Below, in pieces: positions 51,101 through 63,805 of a DNA stretch of 64,000 nucleotides. Origin of the DNA: Arabidopsis thaliana (lineage: Eukaryota > Streptophyta > Magnoliopsida > Brassicales > Brassicaceae); NCBI RefSeq assembly GCF_000001735.4, contig NC_003070.9, forward strand, positions 2,852,001-2,916,000. Reading direction: 5' to 3'. A program made the position numbers and the translations under genes. The notes beneath the pieces were generated by a model that worked only from the letters and a program-made list of their open reading frames with translations, searched no databases and was not told the origin of the DNA. Numbering within the stretch: the stretch's first letter is position 1; each line of letters starts with the position of its first letter.

Positions 51101-52212
51101 CAAACAGTTAAAAATAATCTGAAGGATACCAACCACGGATCAAAATTAAAGAAACCAAACTGGAAGCAACTCGGGAAACCTGAACCATCAAGCAGCGAGA
51201 ATAAACACTGCATTTTGGAAAAGGAAAGGTCAGATTCCTTACCGTTCGCAGGAAGACATCATCCACATCCATATTCGACCGGCCCAGTGTCTCTGGGCTA
51301 AAACCAGCAGGAACCATATCTGGCCCAGTTATAAATATTGTATTCACTACTCCACCATTTCCGCTTACAAATGGTTGGTGCTCATCGTGCCGCCATTCCC
51401 CATCAACAAAAAACTTATACTGCATGAGAATGAAATAACATAAATGTAACATTAGTGGCTTCTTAAGCATCTCACATTGTAATAATTAAAATCTTGTTAT
51501 ATATAGTACATCCAACTGCCAAAATATATGAATCTCTATACACACACTGTAGCCTTTATTAAAAGAAGTGATTTAGGTATCACACAGCATGAAGACCCCA
51601 ACTTTTGTTATGTGGATGGTGATGTATAAAGTCAAATTTTGATCAATTAGCAAGGAAATTTGCAATTTTCAGCCACAGTCATACAAATATGACAGAGGTA
51701 TATAAGATTCTCATTGCATAGGTTAAGTATCCAGAGACTAAATGAAGCACAATTATGGACATCGCTAAATCACTACAAGGACATAAATGCTTCTGCAGGG
51801 ATTAATTAACAAAGAATTTGCCATGATACAGGTCGAGTACAAGATTATTAACCTGATGATATCCTGGCGTCAAGTTGCAAATGACTTGAAAAACAGTAGG
51901 GCAGCCCTCGAGCGGTGACATTGGCACATGCTCTGTCCACCTGTTCAAATGCCCATTTCAGAAATCAGTCCATGGACTGCAAAACCCCGATAGATACTAT
52001 ACAGAGCACATACTCTACACAAACCCCGATAAATAGCTTAACTGAAATATAAAGTAAACTATCCTAGTTCAAGCTCAGTCATCTCACCTGGTGAAAGATC
52101 CGCTTAGGAAGACTCTTCTACCTCCATAAGGCCACACGAAGCGTGTCGGAGTAAGAAGCTGCCCTGAGGCAGCGCTGTTTCCACGGCTGCTATCCAATGT
52201 AGAACCAAACAT
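48149..52212 (-). CDS. SNF4: SNF4 / KIN-betagamma, regulatory subunit of SnRK1
   Basis: 487-residue hybrid regulatory subunit of the SnRK1 (SNF1/AMPK) kinase, recognised as At1g09020. Exons in reading order: 52212-52088, 51940-51853, 51419-51243, 50961-50839, 50711-50652, 50441-50352, 50171-50037, 49872-49728, 49439-49266, 48878-48815, 48727-48658, 48465-48348, 48243-48149. The N-terminus is an AMPK-beta-type glycogen-binding (CBM48) domain, about residues 22-100: [17 protein letters not shown], then [15 protein letters not shown]. Four CBS repeats follow, the gamma part, ending [20 protein letters not shown]. This beta-gamma fusion is found in plants and is required for the active heterotrimer, linking energy and sugar status to transcription. 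All joins keep frame. Confidence 0.96.
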
Positions 52213-55200
52213 CCCCTCCCAGTAGTTATATAGTTACAATCCACAGAAACTAATTCCTAAAAACCTTCTGAATCGATTCTTAATGCGTAAAATAATCTCG
52301 ACTCTTCAGCAGAAGAAACAAAACCCGGTGAAACTTCAAACTTCAACGCTTACACATGCAGAGAGTCCGAATTCAATAACGCTACCATAAATTCCAGCAA
52401 CCAGTAAACCGAAACCCTAAAAGCCCAAATCACGATCTACAACGAAATTACTGAACTCTTCCCCCAAACCTAGGTAGAGAAATTCCACCAACACGAAACC
52501 TTGTAAAAGAGCCCTAAACTCAAAGCACGAACGATCTGGCTACAAAAGCAAAGGTCAACTGATTGACAATACACACCACCTGGAAAACGTAGCTGAAAAA
52601 TTCCGAGGAAAAGAAGGCAGAGGAAGTCGCGGCTCTGATCTTTAAATTCGGGGAGTAGAGAGACCTCGATGATGATCGGAATTGATTGAAGGGAGGGAGC
52701 AAGAATTAGGGATTTGAAAAGTTGGAGAGAACCCTAAATAGAGAGAGTGGAGATGGCATTGTTTGGATCTGGGCAAGGAATGATGTTAATGGTCTTTCAA
52801 GGTGAAGAAGAATCTGAGGGCGAAGAAGCGCTGCGTAATGAAAATGTTGTTTTTAATCCATCGACAAAGATATGGTTTTTTTTTTTTTTCTCTTTTTTAT
52901 TACTGTATACAGTTTTTCCGATAACATTTAAAAAAAAAAAAAAAATTCTACTTTTACATAACTGATTATTCTTCTCTTTTTTCATAATAAATAACTATAT
53001 GAATTATGCAAATAATAGCATCTAATATATAGTTTTAGTCAACTATCTAATAAATCATTTCCTATATATATAATATATCACATAAATGTTATGAATAAAT
53101 TAGACGAGGATCCAAGTTATTAAAAATATTTCCACTTTAAAATTGTATCTAGTAAATTCTTTTTTTGGTATTATTTTTTTAAACTCATTTGTCTTTTCTG
53201 ATGTTAAACAGTACTATAAATCAAACAAAACCAAACTAACATTCAAAAACGTTTCAAAATACACTTTTCTCTTATTCTCTTGTGTTTTGAAGCAGGGTAA
53301 ATAAATAAAGTAAAAAGAAAAGCCATGTTTTTTTTTTCTCTAATTTTTATTGTGTCAACTCTTATAATTTCTTAAATTAAAGAAAATAAATCATTACATC
53401 CCACACCAATTTATTATCGGGTTAAACATAATCCATGAAATTACATTGTACATCTATTCTCGGTAGACATGTAATACAGGGAGACAATCGTGTTGTCTTC
53501 CAAGTTGACATTATTTGAGGGAGAGGAGACTTCATGTTTGAACCCTAGGCATGCAATTACATTTTATAGTAGATTTAGCCTTAGAAAGACCTGTAAATTA
53601 GGGCTAAAAGCCTAAAACCAAAACACGACCTTGAAGAAAAAAAGAGTTCGGTTTCTAATTAGTTTTATAAACTCTAAATAATCGAAGTGATGTAACTTTT
53701 ATTTGTTGTGAGTATATATTTTTAAGTTGGATTTGAACTTTCTTATAGACATGACTTTATATAAGTGTATATATCTCGCTCTTACTCTAATGTTGTTTAT
53801 CTTTTTCCTCAAAACGTATATAAGTCCCCCGGCCCTCTCTTTCAGTACTATTCTATATATACACTTACTCTATCTGTCGGAAAACAGCAAATGAGAAAGA
53901 CATTTGTAAACAATGGTCATTTTGGCTTGTTGGTTATTGGGCAGCATTCACGGTCGCTGGCTAGTATGGACAATTGGATATATATACTCCTTTAATGGTC
54001 ATAACTTTCATCTCAAAATCTTGATCGCTATATTTGGGCATTGAAAAACAGGCCAACAAAGTTTTTTTTTTTTATCTCATAAGGGCTCTTTTTAATATTT
54101 GGAAAGTCTTCATTTGGTTACATATTGTTAGAACATCTTTGGCTCTCGTCCTAAACATCCGTAACTCCTTCGTCGTAATTCTGGTTATGTATATGATCTT
54201 TGGCTCGGGAACTAATTCAAAGAGTTCTTTCTTCTTCTTTTCTTTCAGTTATGGGTTTTGCATCAGATTTCGAGAAGAATTTCTTTAGCCTCCACTGAAT
54301 ACATTTTTCTCTTAGTCTAAACAACTCTCCAATTACATCACATATGCTCCTTCTTTCTTTCTTTTTTTTTTTGATATGAAATCAATCAAAGTGAAAAGCT
54401 TAGATTATACAATATAGCATAGCCTAGTTCTTTGTAACCTTGCCCAAAAAGGAATTTAAGGAAACATCAAAGCTGGGAAAAATATTGGGAGACTAACGCG
54501 CAAGCAGTTTCATTGATGGTTCTTTCTCTTTCGGGTACAAAAGTCAAAATCTGAGTTTATCATTGATGGTTCTCTTGTAGGCAATTTCTGATGGTTCTCT
54601 TTTTCTCCTTCCAAAATAGATAGTCCATAACTCTTTGTCCGTAAGTATAATTTCGATGATTTTTGTTTTTTGTTTTACGAGAACGTTCACGTCACCAGAA
54701 GTATAATATCATTGAAATTAGGTTTGGAAGATTACACAGTTTTGTAAAAATAGTTAAATAATTTGTATACCAATTTTTCTTGCACATTCTTTATTTTGTT
54801 TCTCGTCAGTCAAACGAAAACCTAATCTGAAATATATATGTGTTCTTACATAATGCCAAGCTTTAAAATTTCATTAGAAATGAGTTGTTCCCGAATAGTC
54901 CACTACTACAAATAGTTAATAACTGAAGAGAGAAAACTAAGATGGTATCAAATAGCACTTTTCTTTCACTTGAAGAACTTTTGACATGCGTGCATCTCAT
55001 TTTTCATAGGAATCAAGTTCAGCAACTTGCCTAAAATCATCATAAAGCTATTATATTTCTTGGTCCATGCTGCAACCTTAATGGTTGTAAGTAAAATCAA
55101 CATAATAAGCTATTATATTTCACATGGACCTGTCCTCTTCATCTTTCTCTTTGTCCTTCGCAATGGGTACATCAGATGTGGGTTGTACTGGTTGTTACCT

Positions 55201-56610
55201 TAAAATATTCGCGCTCATGGTTCCCGAGGCATCGCTGCCTGCCTGTGCAGGAGCTCAATGCCGCGATTCCATGGTTTGAGCCAATGGAAACAAACATTTA
55301 TCCCTAGAATCATTAAGTACATAGATGTCAGATATAACATTGTTAAGGTTAATATTAGTACATAGCAAAACATTGCGTGTTACTACATTGGTATACTAAT
55401 AGTTTAAAATGTACTATGGGATGTTACTTACTATCTTGGTATAGTTATTGATAAATAAAGATCTTGATGTTTGTGATTTCAGCTTTTGTCTCTTTGAACT
55501 AATCTCTTATATATGTTACTTGTTCAATCTTAGTTGATTAGAGCAAGAACATAAGATAGTTGAGAAGTGGTCCCAAGAAAGCTCTACATAAACTATAGGC
55601 TGCATCTTTCTTTCATGAATTGTTTCTAACTTTCTTATTTATTTGATGATATAAAACTACCCCATTTGCAGATAACCATAAAGCGAGCATGTCATAAGAT
55701 ATACAAATCTTGAAACATTCATATAAAATTTTAGGTTTAGTGTGCCCATAAGGTTGTGGTCCTCATAGTCTCGGGGTTGTTTTTTTTTTCTGAACCTATT
55801 ACTCTCTCTATTCAAACCCTAGACCCTTTTGACATCTTTAGTTTTACGATAAACTAAAAAAAAAACCTTATCATCTCCCCTATTGGTTGTTCTTAGTTCT
55901 ATTAGCTGTTTTTTTTTTTTTTTTTGGCAAAAGAAGAAATATTGACTTTAACTTAGTTGGATTTTTTTTTTTTCTTGTTCTTAAGTTTTGTAGAGACCAA
56001 TCTACTTACATGTGAAATAAAATCTGGCAAGTGTCAACTTTCTAAGCTTCCTTCTCCTTTAATGTGAACTAATTACTTTCTGACTTCTTTAGGATTTCAT
56101 TTTAAATGGTCAAGTCCCAATGCTCCTTTATTTTGGTTAACACTAGCCTCAGGCTCCAGAAGGCCATTAGGCATATGGGGATTAAAAAATATCATTGTTC
56201 TAGCCACTGTAACAGATCCATCAATGGATATATGCGGTAAGATATACAAAAAGCTCTTATTTTTTGGCCTATTATGTTTATGGAAAGCCTTGGATCGACC
56301 TATGCGGTGATATATATACCAAAAGGAAAAAGAAAACCAAAATCATCTTGCTAGTACCTTGTTTCTGCTATCTTCTCCTCTTCCTATTGTTCGAACCGAC
56401 CAATATTCTAAGTCTAAATTACACGTTATTTGCTTGCAAGAAGAAATATCATAGATTTATATATATGTATGTAGAAACTCATGTTTAGAAATCAATTACA
56501 AACATGTACATTGTATTAATGATTCAACATTGACATTATTGAATCCTTCTGGTCTCTCTACAGATCTTTCTTGGCTTCATAGTAAATAATTCAGAACTTA
56601 GATGTCTAGT
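52213..56610. other. 4.4-kb spacer between SNF4 and NF-YB4
   Basis: 52213-52740 is probably SNF4 5' UTR and promoter, with a likely 5' UTR intron. The rest is AT-rich with many A/T tracts (52877-52891, 52928-52945, 55910-55926) and no convincing gene. Notable small structures: three copies of 'ttgatggttct' or similar around 54512-54600, a pair of 27-bp near repeats at 55033-55059 and 55093-55121, and a GC-rich fold-back at 55213-55281. The right end holds NF-YB4 3' UTR. Confidence 0.5.
55213..55281. other. GC-rich fold-back, possible structured RNA or worn element
   Basis: In an AT-rich spacer this segment is locally GC-rich and can fold on itself: GCTCA (55213) with TGAGC (55277), TGG with CCA, GGCAT (55228) with ATGCC (55258), and CCTGC (55238) with GCAGG (55247) around a four-base loop. 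No known RNA family is recognised and no transcript evidence is available. It could be chance. Confidence 0.3.
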
Positions 56611-57030
56611 TCAACGGGCCGAGGAGCTGCTTCCCTTCTCAACAACTCTAATAAATTTTGTCGATTGGTTCTGTACATCACTTCTAGTGTTGGTTTCTTT
56701 CTCATTCCCACTATCATTGCTACCTTTGTTGTGCTCAGTTCTTTCTCTCTCGGCTTCACGGTACTTGTGAAGATGCCTACCCACGGCGTCAGCATAGTTA
56801 TCGAGGCCGAGAGTGCTGAGAGCCCACCAGATGTCGTCTCCATTCACCGTCTTCCGATTCTCCCTGTGGCACTTCTCTGATGCTTCGCATGTAACAAAGC
56901 TTATGAACTCTGTTGCACATTCTTGAACTGTTTGTTTTGCTTCTTTTGAGATCTTTGCATTTGATGGTAGGATTTGCTTCATAAGTCTCCCTACATTGGC
57001 TATTGGCAACAATCTATCTTCGTCTGTCAT
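56611..57030 (-). CDS. NF-YB4: CCAAT-binding factor subunit NF-YB4 (HAP3D)
   Basis: 139-residue, single-exon protein, recognised as NF-YB4 (At1g09030). The H2B-like histone fold spans about residues 5-95: [20 protein letters not shown], then [20 protein letters not shown] and [18 protein letters not shown]. These are the NF-YB consensus, including the Cys and the NGDD loop. The short C-terminal tail is polar and Ser/Asn/Glu-rich. It dimerises with an NF-YC such as NF-YC9 in this same window and then recruits NF-YA to CCAAT. It is a non-LEC1 type NF-YB: the residue before the IWWAL helix is Asp-Asp, and no LEC1-like extension is seen. Confidence 0.97.
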   Translation of the reverse strand: MTDEDRLLPIANVGRLMKQILPSNAKISKEAKQTVQECATEFISFVTCEASEKCHRENRKTVNGDDIWWALSTLGLDNYADAVGRHLHKYREAERERTEHNKGSNDSGNEKETNTRSDVQNQSTKFIRVVEKGSSSSAR

Positions 57031-60000
57031 TTTTCTCTTTTGTTTCAGTGAATCTATCAGCTCTCGCTTCTCTTATAACCTTTTTATACAAGTTGTCCTA
57101 TATGACCCTCCCTCTCTCTATATATAGATTATATAGGGTGTGTATGTGTATGATGAGTAGATGTACTACTTGAACCTACTCTTAATTTATTACATACTAT
57201 ATATATAATATATGTCTAAGATTCTCTCTGTATATATGTATGTGAATTAAGCTTATATAAGCTATAGCAGAATCGTTTATACCTGTTTGGTGATTGTGGC
57301 TTAGCTTTGATCCATATGCATCATCAATCCGTCTAATACATACGGATATCTACGTACAGTACTGTATATGACAAGTTAATACTAAATTAATATCTAAAAT
57401 TAAATCTTAACTTTAATTTTGATTAGAGCGTAGCTACTTTGGTAAAAGAAATTATTCTTGATGAAGCAATGGTTGGCTTATGGAATGTCAAAACCTTAAT
57501 TGTATTATAGAAAATATGAAATTCGAGGCACGTAATCCGCATAATCCAGTACGGCCACTCGCATGCATTTGACCTTTGGTTTTAATATGTTTTAAAAATA
57601 AATACTTATTTAATTATTAGCAATACTGCGCAAAAATTCACCAAATCTATATAAAAGGCAATAGCTAAAAACAAAATATTGAGAAATTTCGTCGTTAGAA
57701 GTTAACCAATACAAATATTCAATGGGTCTATATTGGCCAAGTCATTGGTTTATATACTAAGAGCATGTGCATTTTAGATATGGGTTCAAACCCTAAGCAT
57801 ATTGTAAGCCACATGAGGCATTATGAAACGTCAAACTATCACGATTTTGTATCTTGTGGATTTGGATTTGGATTGTCTAAATATAATGATTTTATAATAT
57901 TTTGTATAATCAAGAATTCCTAATGAATTGGTGATCGTAGGTGAACGTCTCTAGTCGAATATGTATCCTAATTTTTGGGGAAAATGATAAACCTTTCGTT
58001 TGGGAAAAAATATCGTAGAAGATGTGTGAACACACATTTTGTTCGAGTTCTTGCTAGTCTATTAACGGAAAGATGGAAAGTTTCAGGCATTTCCTTCTTC
58101 TTCTTTTTTTTTTTTTTTGGAGTTCTTAGAGCATTTCCTTTACATTCTGCACTTTATTCATGGTATAGAGAGGCTTAACTAATCATTATAATCTTTTTAA
58201 AGACATATATTTACGTAAGAACTTAGAATATACGCACTTAAAAAAAAAAACCTAGAATACGTCATTAATTAAAAACCGGATTATGCGATTTAAAAAGATG
58301 TTCTACATACTTCGAAACTGAGTTGACTTAACCATTCACAACCAATTAGAAAAAAAGTGTATGTAAAGTTTTATTTCTTTGTGAAAAGCATCACACTTTT
58401 TGCCCTTAATTTATCAATTGCATCACACTTCAATTGGAAAGTTGTTAACGGTCTCCTATTTTTTGCTTGCTAATTATATTGTATGCTTAAACATGATAAT
58501 TAATAATTCGCCAATGCTGTCTTTTGTAACCCATGGAGTATTTTATTATTCTCATTTCATAGTGTATTGGTGGGTTTATTATTCTCTTTTCCAAATTCCA
58601 AGTCGGATCCCAAACTGAAAACAATTTTACGGTTTGCATGCCTTGAAATGATAGAAGAACCATATGGGCTTTCTGTTTTCTGATATTAAGTTTGTTTCAC
58701 TTTTTCTTCGTCAATGGGTCCTTCAATTTTTAGCCCAATATTAACTTTGAAGTCCATCGACTGTTTTTTTAACCTTGGCTTAAAGGCTTCCATTCATCCA
58801 CCTCGGCTTTAAGTGTTTTATCCAACACTTTTTTGAATTATTTTGGCAAAAGTACAACATATTGTTTGATCGTATGCCATATTTTGGATGTAAATTCTAC
58901 TTCTAGTCTAGCATATGAGAGTTCAATATATATTATCTTGGGTCTCTTCATCATACACATTAAAAAGTATTATAACTGTTTTCTTAAAAATTTATATCAT
59001 TTTAATATTGATTGAAATTGTAGCATGAAACGATATCATCAATTATCGTAAAAAGAAAAAGAAAAACCTAGTAGTAACACACCGAATCAAATAATGGAGA
59101 ACACAAAACACGTCCACAACTTCAAAGTATATTTTTTTTTTATAACTTTGAACACTTAAAAGTTAAAACTGAAAACAATAAAAACACTCTAATAAAACCC
59201 TTAAAATAGCCAATGAAAATCTCCAAAGTGCATATAAAAAAAAAAGATCTTTATATTGCGACTCTCTCATAATATTTCTCTCCTTTTATGTGCCTCATTC
59301 TCCTCTCGAAGACTTCGTGTTGAAAGAGCGACCAGTGCTCTTTCTCTCTATCCACAAACACGAACAATTCTTCGTTGTCTTTGTTCCTGTTGCCAACTCC
59401 AGATTCTCAAAGTGCCACAATCTCTAACATTGCAAAGTTGAGACATCTCATAAACTAACTCAGGTTATCAAATCTATCTCCTTTTGCCGTGTTTGGCAAT
59501 TCATGTTTTCGGGTTTGCTTTCCTCTTTCTGGGGTTTCTTGTGTCGCAACGCTACTGCTTTACTAGAAATCGAGAGAACTAACAATCGGGGATGCTTTTG
59601 ATATCAAGTACCCAACTTTTGTTTTAGAATTTGTGTGTTCCATGTTTTTGTCTCTTGCGTAAAGATTTCGACTTTTCCTGCTTTTCTTGCTTACCATTGT
59701 CATATGTTCGTCTCTTGGTTAATCCTTTACGAGATCATTGAGAATTACATACAACTTTTTCATGTTCGGGATCGATGCCTATGGGTTTTGCTTTGATCAG
59801 GTCTGATTATGAATCTGGGTCAGTTGTTCTACGGAACTTGGCTCTGAAAATACTAGATTTTATCTCTTTCCTAGGCTTCGTGCTTTTGTGGGTTTTGCTT
59901 TAATTCCTGTGTCTGTGTTTGTTTCAATGATCAAGTCTTTTGATTGAATCGAATGTATTTGGTATCCCTCAACAACTTCTTTCACGATCTGAGGTAGTTG

Positions 60001-60361
60001 AATCTTCAGTTTGGTACCGTGATCTTAAATATCTGAGCTTTATTACTTTACCCCGTCGTGTTGCTCTGTACAATGTATGTATTTGAGCTCCTTGCGGTTT
60101 TGTTTGTATCTTTCATAGTTAATTTCAATGTTCATACTTAGGGTAGTGAATTTCCAAGTTGGGTCTTTTATCTTCGTGTTTTTGCTTCTTAGTAGTATCT
60201 ATTTGCAAGGAAACTAGGATTGATTTCCCTTTGCTGTTTGATTTAGATGATGTTCACAGTTTTTATGTTCTTGAAAGGTTACATTTTTTCAGCAGTTTGA
60301 GATTCCTATGATGTTGAAAATGCAGTTCTTTTGTGCTTGTTCAGGTTTCACTACGTTGAGG
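57031..60361. other. Spacer between divergent NF-YB4 and the SANT-like gene
   Basis: 57031-57250 is the NF-YB4 promoter, with TATA-like repeats at about 57118-57131. No gene is supported in 57250-59250. From about 59250 to 60350 the sequence is T-rich and looks like 5' UTR plus leader introns of the gene starting at 60362. A likely last leader junction is TTCAG|GTTTC at 60344-60345. Confidence 0.5.
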
Positions 60362-63174
60362 ATGGTTCTTCTGATGGGTGCCGAGAATAATCTTATGGAA
60401 GAAACAACAGCTGTTACCGAAGAAGATTCCTATGATGATGAGTTTCCCTGCGGAGATCCACAAGTTGAGCCTCGTGTTGGAGATGAATTTCAGGTCGACA
60501 TTCCTCCTATGATGTCTGCAACCAAGCGTGCTGTGTTTCTTTCGACTCCTGTTGCTTTGGATGATTCGTCATATTCTTTTCTCATCGGACTACCTGTCCA
60601 AGTCATGTGGATAGACAAACATAGAAGAGGGCAAGGAAATGGAGATGACAATGTTGACATGAACCAGTCCTTGAAGTCTTTAAGAGCCAAAAAAAGCCGT
60701 TGCTCTGCCAAGATCAGAGGAAAGAGTGACAAGAATTCGGAAACCAAGAAGCAAAGATCGAATCTTGAGGCTGTTCCTGTGATACCGTCCAGTTCTTGGG
60801 AAGATTTGGAGGTGGCTAGCTTTGTTCTTGGTCTGTATACATTTGGGAAGAACTTTACTCAGGTGAAGAATTTCATGGAGAACAAAGGAATAGGAGAGAT
60901 CATGTTGTTTTACTATGGGAAGTTCTACAATTCTGCAAAGTACCACAGTTGGTCTGAATCCCGAAAGAAGCGCAACCGCAAATGTGTATTTGGAAGAACG
61001 CTCTATTCAGGTTGGAGGCAACAACAATTGTTAACCCGTTTGATGCCTTCTATTCCTGATGAACCTCAGAAACAGATACTTGTGGATGTGAGTCTCTTTC
61101 ACATCCTAATGCGGAATGCTTAACCACTGTATATTTGTTTTTTCATTGATCTTACTATTCGCAGGTCTCAAAGTCATTTGCTGAAGGTACTATCACTCTA
61201 GAGAAATACGTAAGTGCAGTGAAGAATCTTGTGGGTCTCAGGCTTCTGGTAGACGCTGTGGCGATTGGTAAAGAAAAAGAAGATCTCACGGTTCCTACAT
61301 CAACACCAATGAAGACCAAACCATGGTTCACTGTTTCTTCAAAATCTTCTTTGGTCCCTGGAGAAGGGGATTACAATTCCCTCACATCGGCTGGCATAAT
61401 AAATCAGTTAACTGGCTGTTCTCGTCTGAGCAAAGCCCGTTGCAATGATATATTCTGGGGCGCTGTATGGCCGCGTTTGCTAGCCAGAGGATGGCATTCA
61501 CAGCAGCCAGAGGACCGTGGCTATTTCAAATCTAAGGATTACATTGTTTTCATTGTCCCTGGCGTGAAAAAGTTTTCAAGACAGGAGCTTGTCAAAGGAG
61601 ATCACTACTTTGATTCCGTCAGTGATATTCTAACAAAGGTTGTGTCAGAGCCTGAACTTCTTGAGAATGAAACAGGAGGAGTTGCTGCAGAGCTTTCTTC
61701 TGACAAGTCAGATGAAGAGTCTGTCCCGTCTGATAGTCTAAGACACCGTTACCTCAGGTCTCCATGTTCTAACCGTGGAACTCTGGGAATGAAATTCACT
61801 GTTGTGGACACTAGTTTGGCTACTGGAGGAAAGTTGTGTGATTTACGGAATCTGAATGCAGAGTGTCTAGTAGTTTCTGAGCCAAACGTTCGTCTAGAAG
61901 TTAAAGATTCTCCTGTGCTTAAAAATTCTCTGGACAGTCAGAATGTGGAAAAGTCGCAAGTGAGGCCTCTGGATGCCAAGAACCAAGTGGATGACCCAAT
62001 GCGATTCACGATTATTGATACGAGTGTAGACCACTGCGAAAAATCATCTGGGTTTAGGAGATGGAGATATTTACCAAGTGATGAAACAAAAAGGGGTCAT
62101 GTAGGGGCTGATTCTGGTATAAAGGAAGAGAAGACTTTGGAGAAGGTTAAGGATCCATCAAAGAGGGTTATTAAGCATCGGTCTACCCCTCGAGCAGAAA
62201 CTAATTATCATGCTGTAAATTCTGCACCATATTTGAAACGCAGACGGCTCAGTGCTTGCATTTCCAGAGAAAGTCCAGTGTCCAAACATATACCAGGTGA
62301 TGATGACACAAAAATGACTGTTTGTCTTGAATCAGAGCAGCAAAGTATATGTGTGGTCCAACAACAAACTAGCACTTGTGAAGAGATGAATCAGGATAAA
62401 GAGACTGTGCCGTTGGTTGAGCATATGAAATTAAAGTCTGATCAATCAAAAAAGACTGGAACTGGGCCATCATCTTTGCTTGTTGAGATTCAAGAAACGA
62501 CAGAGATTGAACCAAGCGGGTTAAATTCCAACACTGGTGTAGACAAGAACTGTTCTCCAGAGAAAATAAGTACATCCCATGAACAAAAACCAAATGGGCT
62601 TTGTTCAGTGTCAAAGTCGGACAAAAAACGAGCTTCCAATGATCTGGAACAAAAGCAAGCACTTGAGCTTCCTTCCATTTCAGGCTTAAACAATAGATCT
62701 TCTTCCAATGATCTGGGAACTACTCAAGAGCTGGGTTCATCTGAACAACAACACGGCCAACAGAATAATACAGATGGTCCTAGAAGACAGAGCACAAGAA
62801 AGAGACCATTGACCACTCGGGCTCTGGAAGCTATGGAATCCGACTTTCTTACAACCAAGAGAATGAAAAGCACGACTAAACCAGAACCGAGAAAGCGTGA
62901 AAGTTCAACGAAGAAAAAACGCTCAGCTAAAGCGTGTAACAGAAATGGGAGTGCAGACTTGGAGCACAGAAGAGAAGATAGAAACATTTTTATATGGAAA
63001 GCACCAACAAGTAAGCCCTTGGATCAAATAGAGGATACAAAGCCTCGCTATCTTCTCAATGAAGCAAGAACTGAGAGTAAGACTCTAGATAGAATACAGG
63101 AGTCAAGGCCGGTCCTAACTGAATACCGTAAGCTTCCCCCGATTGTATTGAAGCTTCCGTTCAGGCGTGGCTAA
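60362..63174 (+). CDS. SANT-like nuclear protein (HDA6-associated SANT family, At1g09040 type)
   Basis: 911-residue hydrophilic protein, exons 60362-61087 and 61165-63174 (phase 0, GAT|GTGAGT to GCAG|GTC). The ATG at 60362 (MVLLMGAENN) was chosen because a leader intron probably ends just upstream; MGAENNL at 60374 is an alternative. The N-terminus is acidic. A SANT/Myb-like segment lies at about residues 142-195 (SSSWEDLEVASFVLGLYTFG, then KIGEIMLFYYGKFY-like text). A basic ESRKKRNRK patch near 200 looks like an NLS. The middle (about 320-400) has a conserved GDHYFDSVSDILTKV block, and the long C-terminal half is low-complexity and Lys/Ser-rich with further NLS-like runs (KKRSAK). I recall this small family as partners of histone deacetylase HDA6 in flowering control; that is from memory. 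Molecular activity is not evident. Confidence 0.88.
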
Positions 63175-63535
63175 GGAGAAGATTGGACTTAAGTCTGAAA
63201 GTTTTGATCGCTGGATGTGAGAAGATTGGTCTTCCTGAAGCATAAATGTGTACAGAAGAGAAATGTTTTACACAAAGGATTTTTTATTCCTCTTTTATGC
63301 TTATTATTTCCATAATTAGGCAGAAGTAATGTTTCTATTATTGGTTTGCTTTGGAGTTATTTGAAGTAGCTTTTCATATGGTCTATTATTCAGAAATATG
63401 AAGTTGAAATAATGATTGTTATGAATATAACCAAGCATGATATACAAAGAGTCGATCTAGATACATACAAATCCTCCCGAATAGTAGTAGATAGTAGTAG
63501 TATAAACTAAAGTCACGAGAATGATTTTTAAACTA
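63175..63535. other. 3' UTR of the SANT-like gene and convergent gap
   Basis: Contains 3' UTR and a short TAG/TAGTAG microsatellite (about 63482-63502). The next gene on the minus strand appears to end at 63536. Confidence 0.5.
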
Positions 63536-63805
63536 CTATACAAATCTTGACTGATTTATGTGCAGCTCATTTGCTGCGGTCGCTTGTTTAAGTTGTGACT
63601 TGTGAGAGACGGCTTTGGTTAAGTTAGAGTCCTCAAAACCAAGCCCTGCTCCAAATCTTTTGCAGCCAAATAACATAGGAACCAAATTGTCAGTTCAAAT
63701 TCATTTCACACTCTTTAGATTAGTTTTGGCTTACTTTGGATCCAAGACCAGATTCTGAACCTCTATGAAGGCTGAGCTAGCTGCGTTAGAAGCTATCTTT
63801 CCCAT
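63536..63805 (-). CDS. Partial gene at the right edge: last two exons of an unidentified minus-strand protein
   Basis: Two minus-strand exons join in frame: 63805-63735 (after a polypyrimidine-rich gatatcag acceptor, ending CCAAA|GTAAGC) and 63656-63536 (after CAAAAG). Together they give 63 codons plus stop, reading MGKIASNAASSAFIEVQNLV then DPKFGAGLGFED and ending QSRFV. The good upstream acceptor suggests the ATG is internal and that earlier exons lie beyond 64000. No family recognised. Confidence 0.45.
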
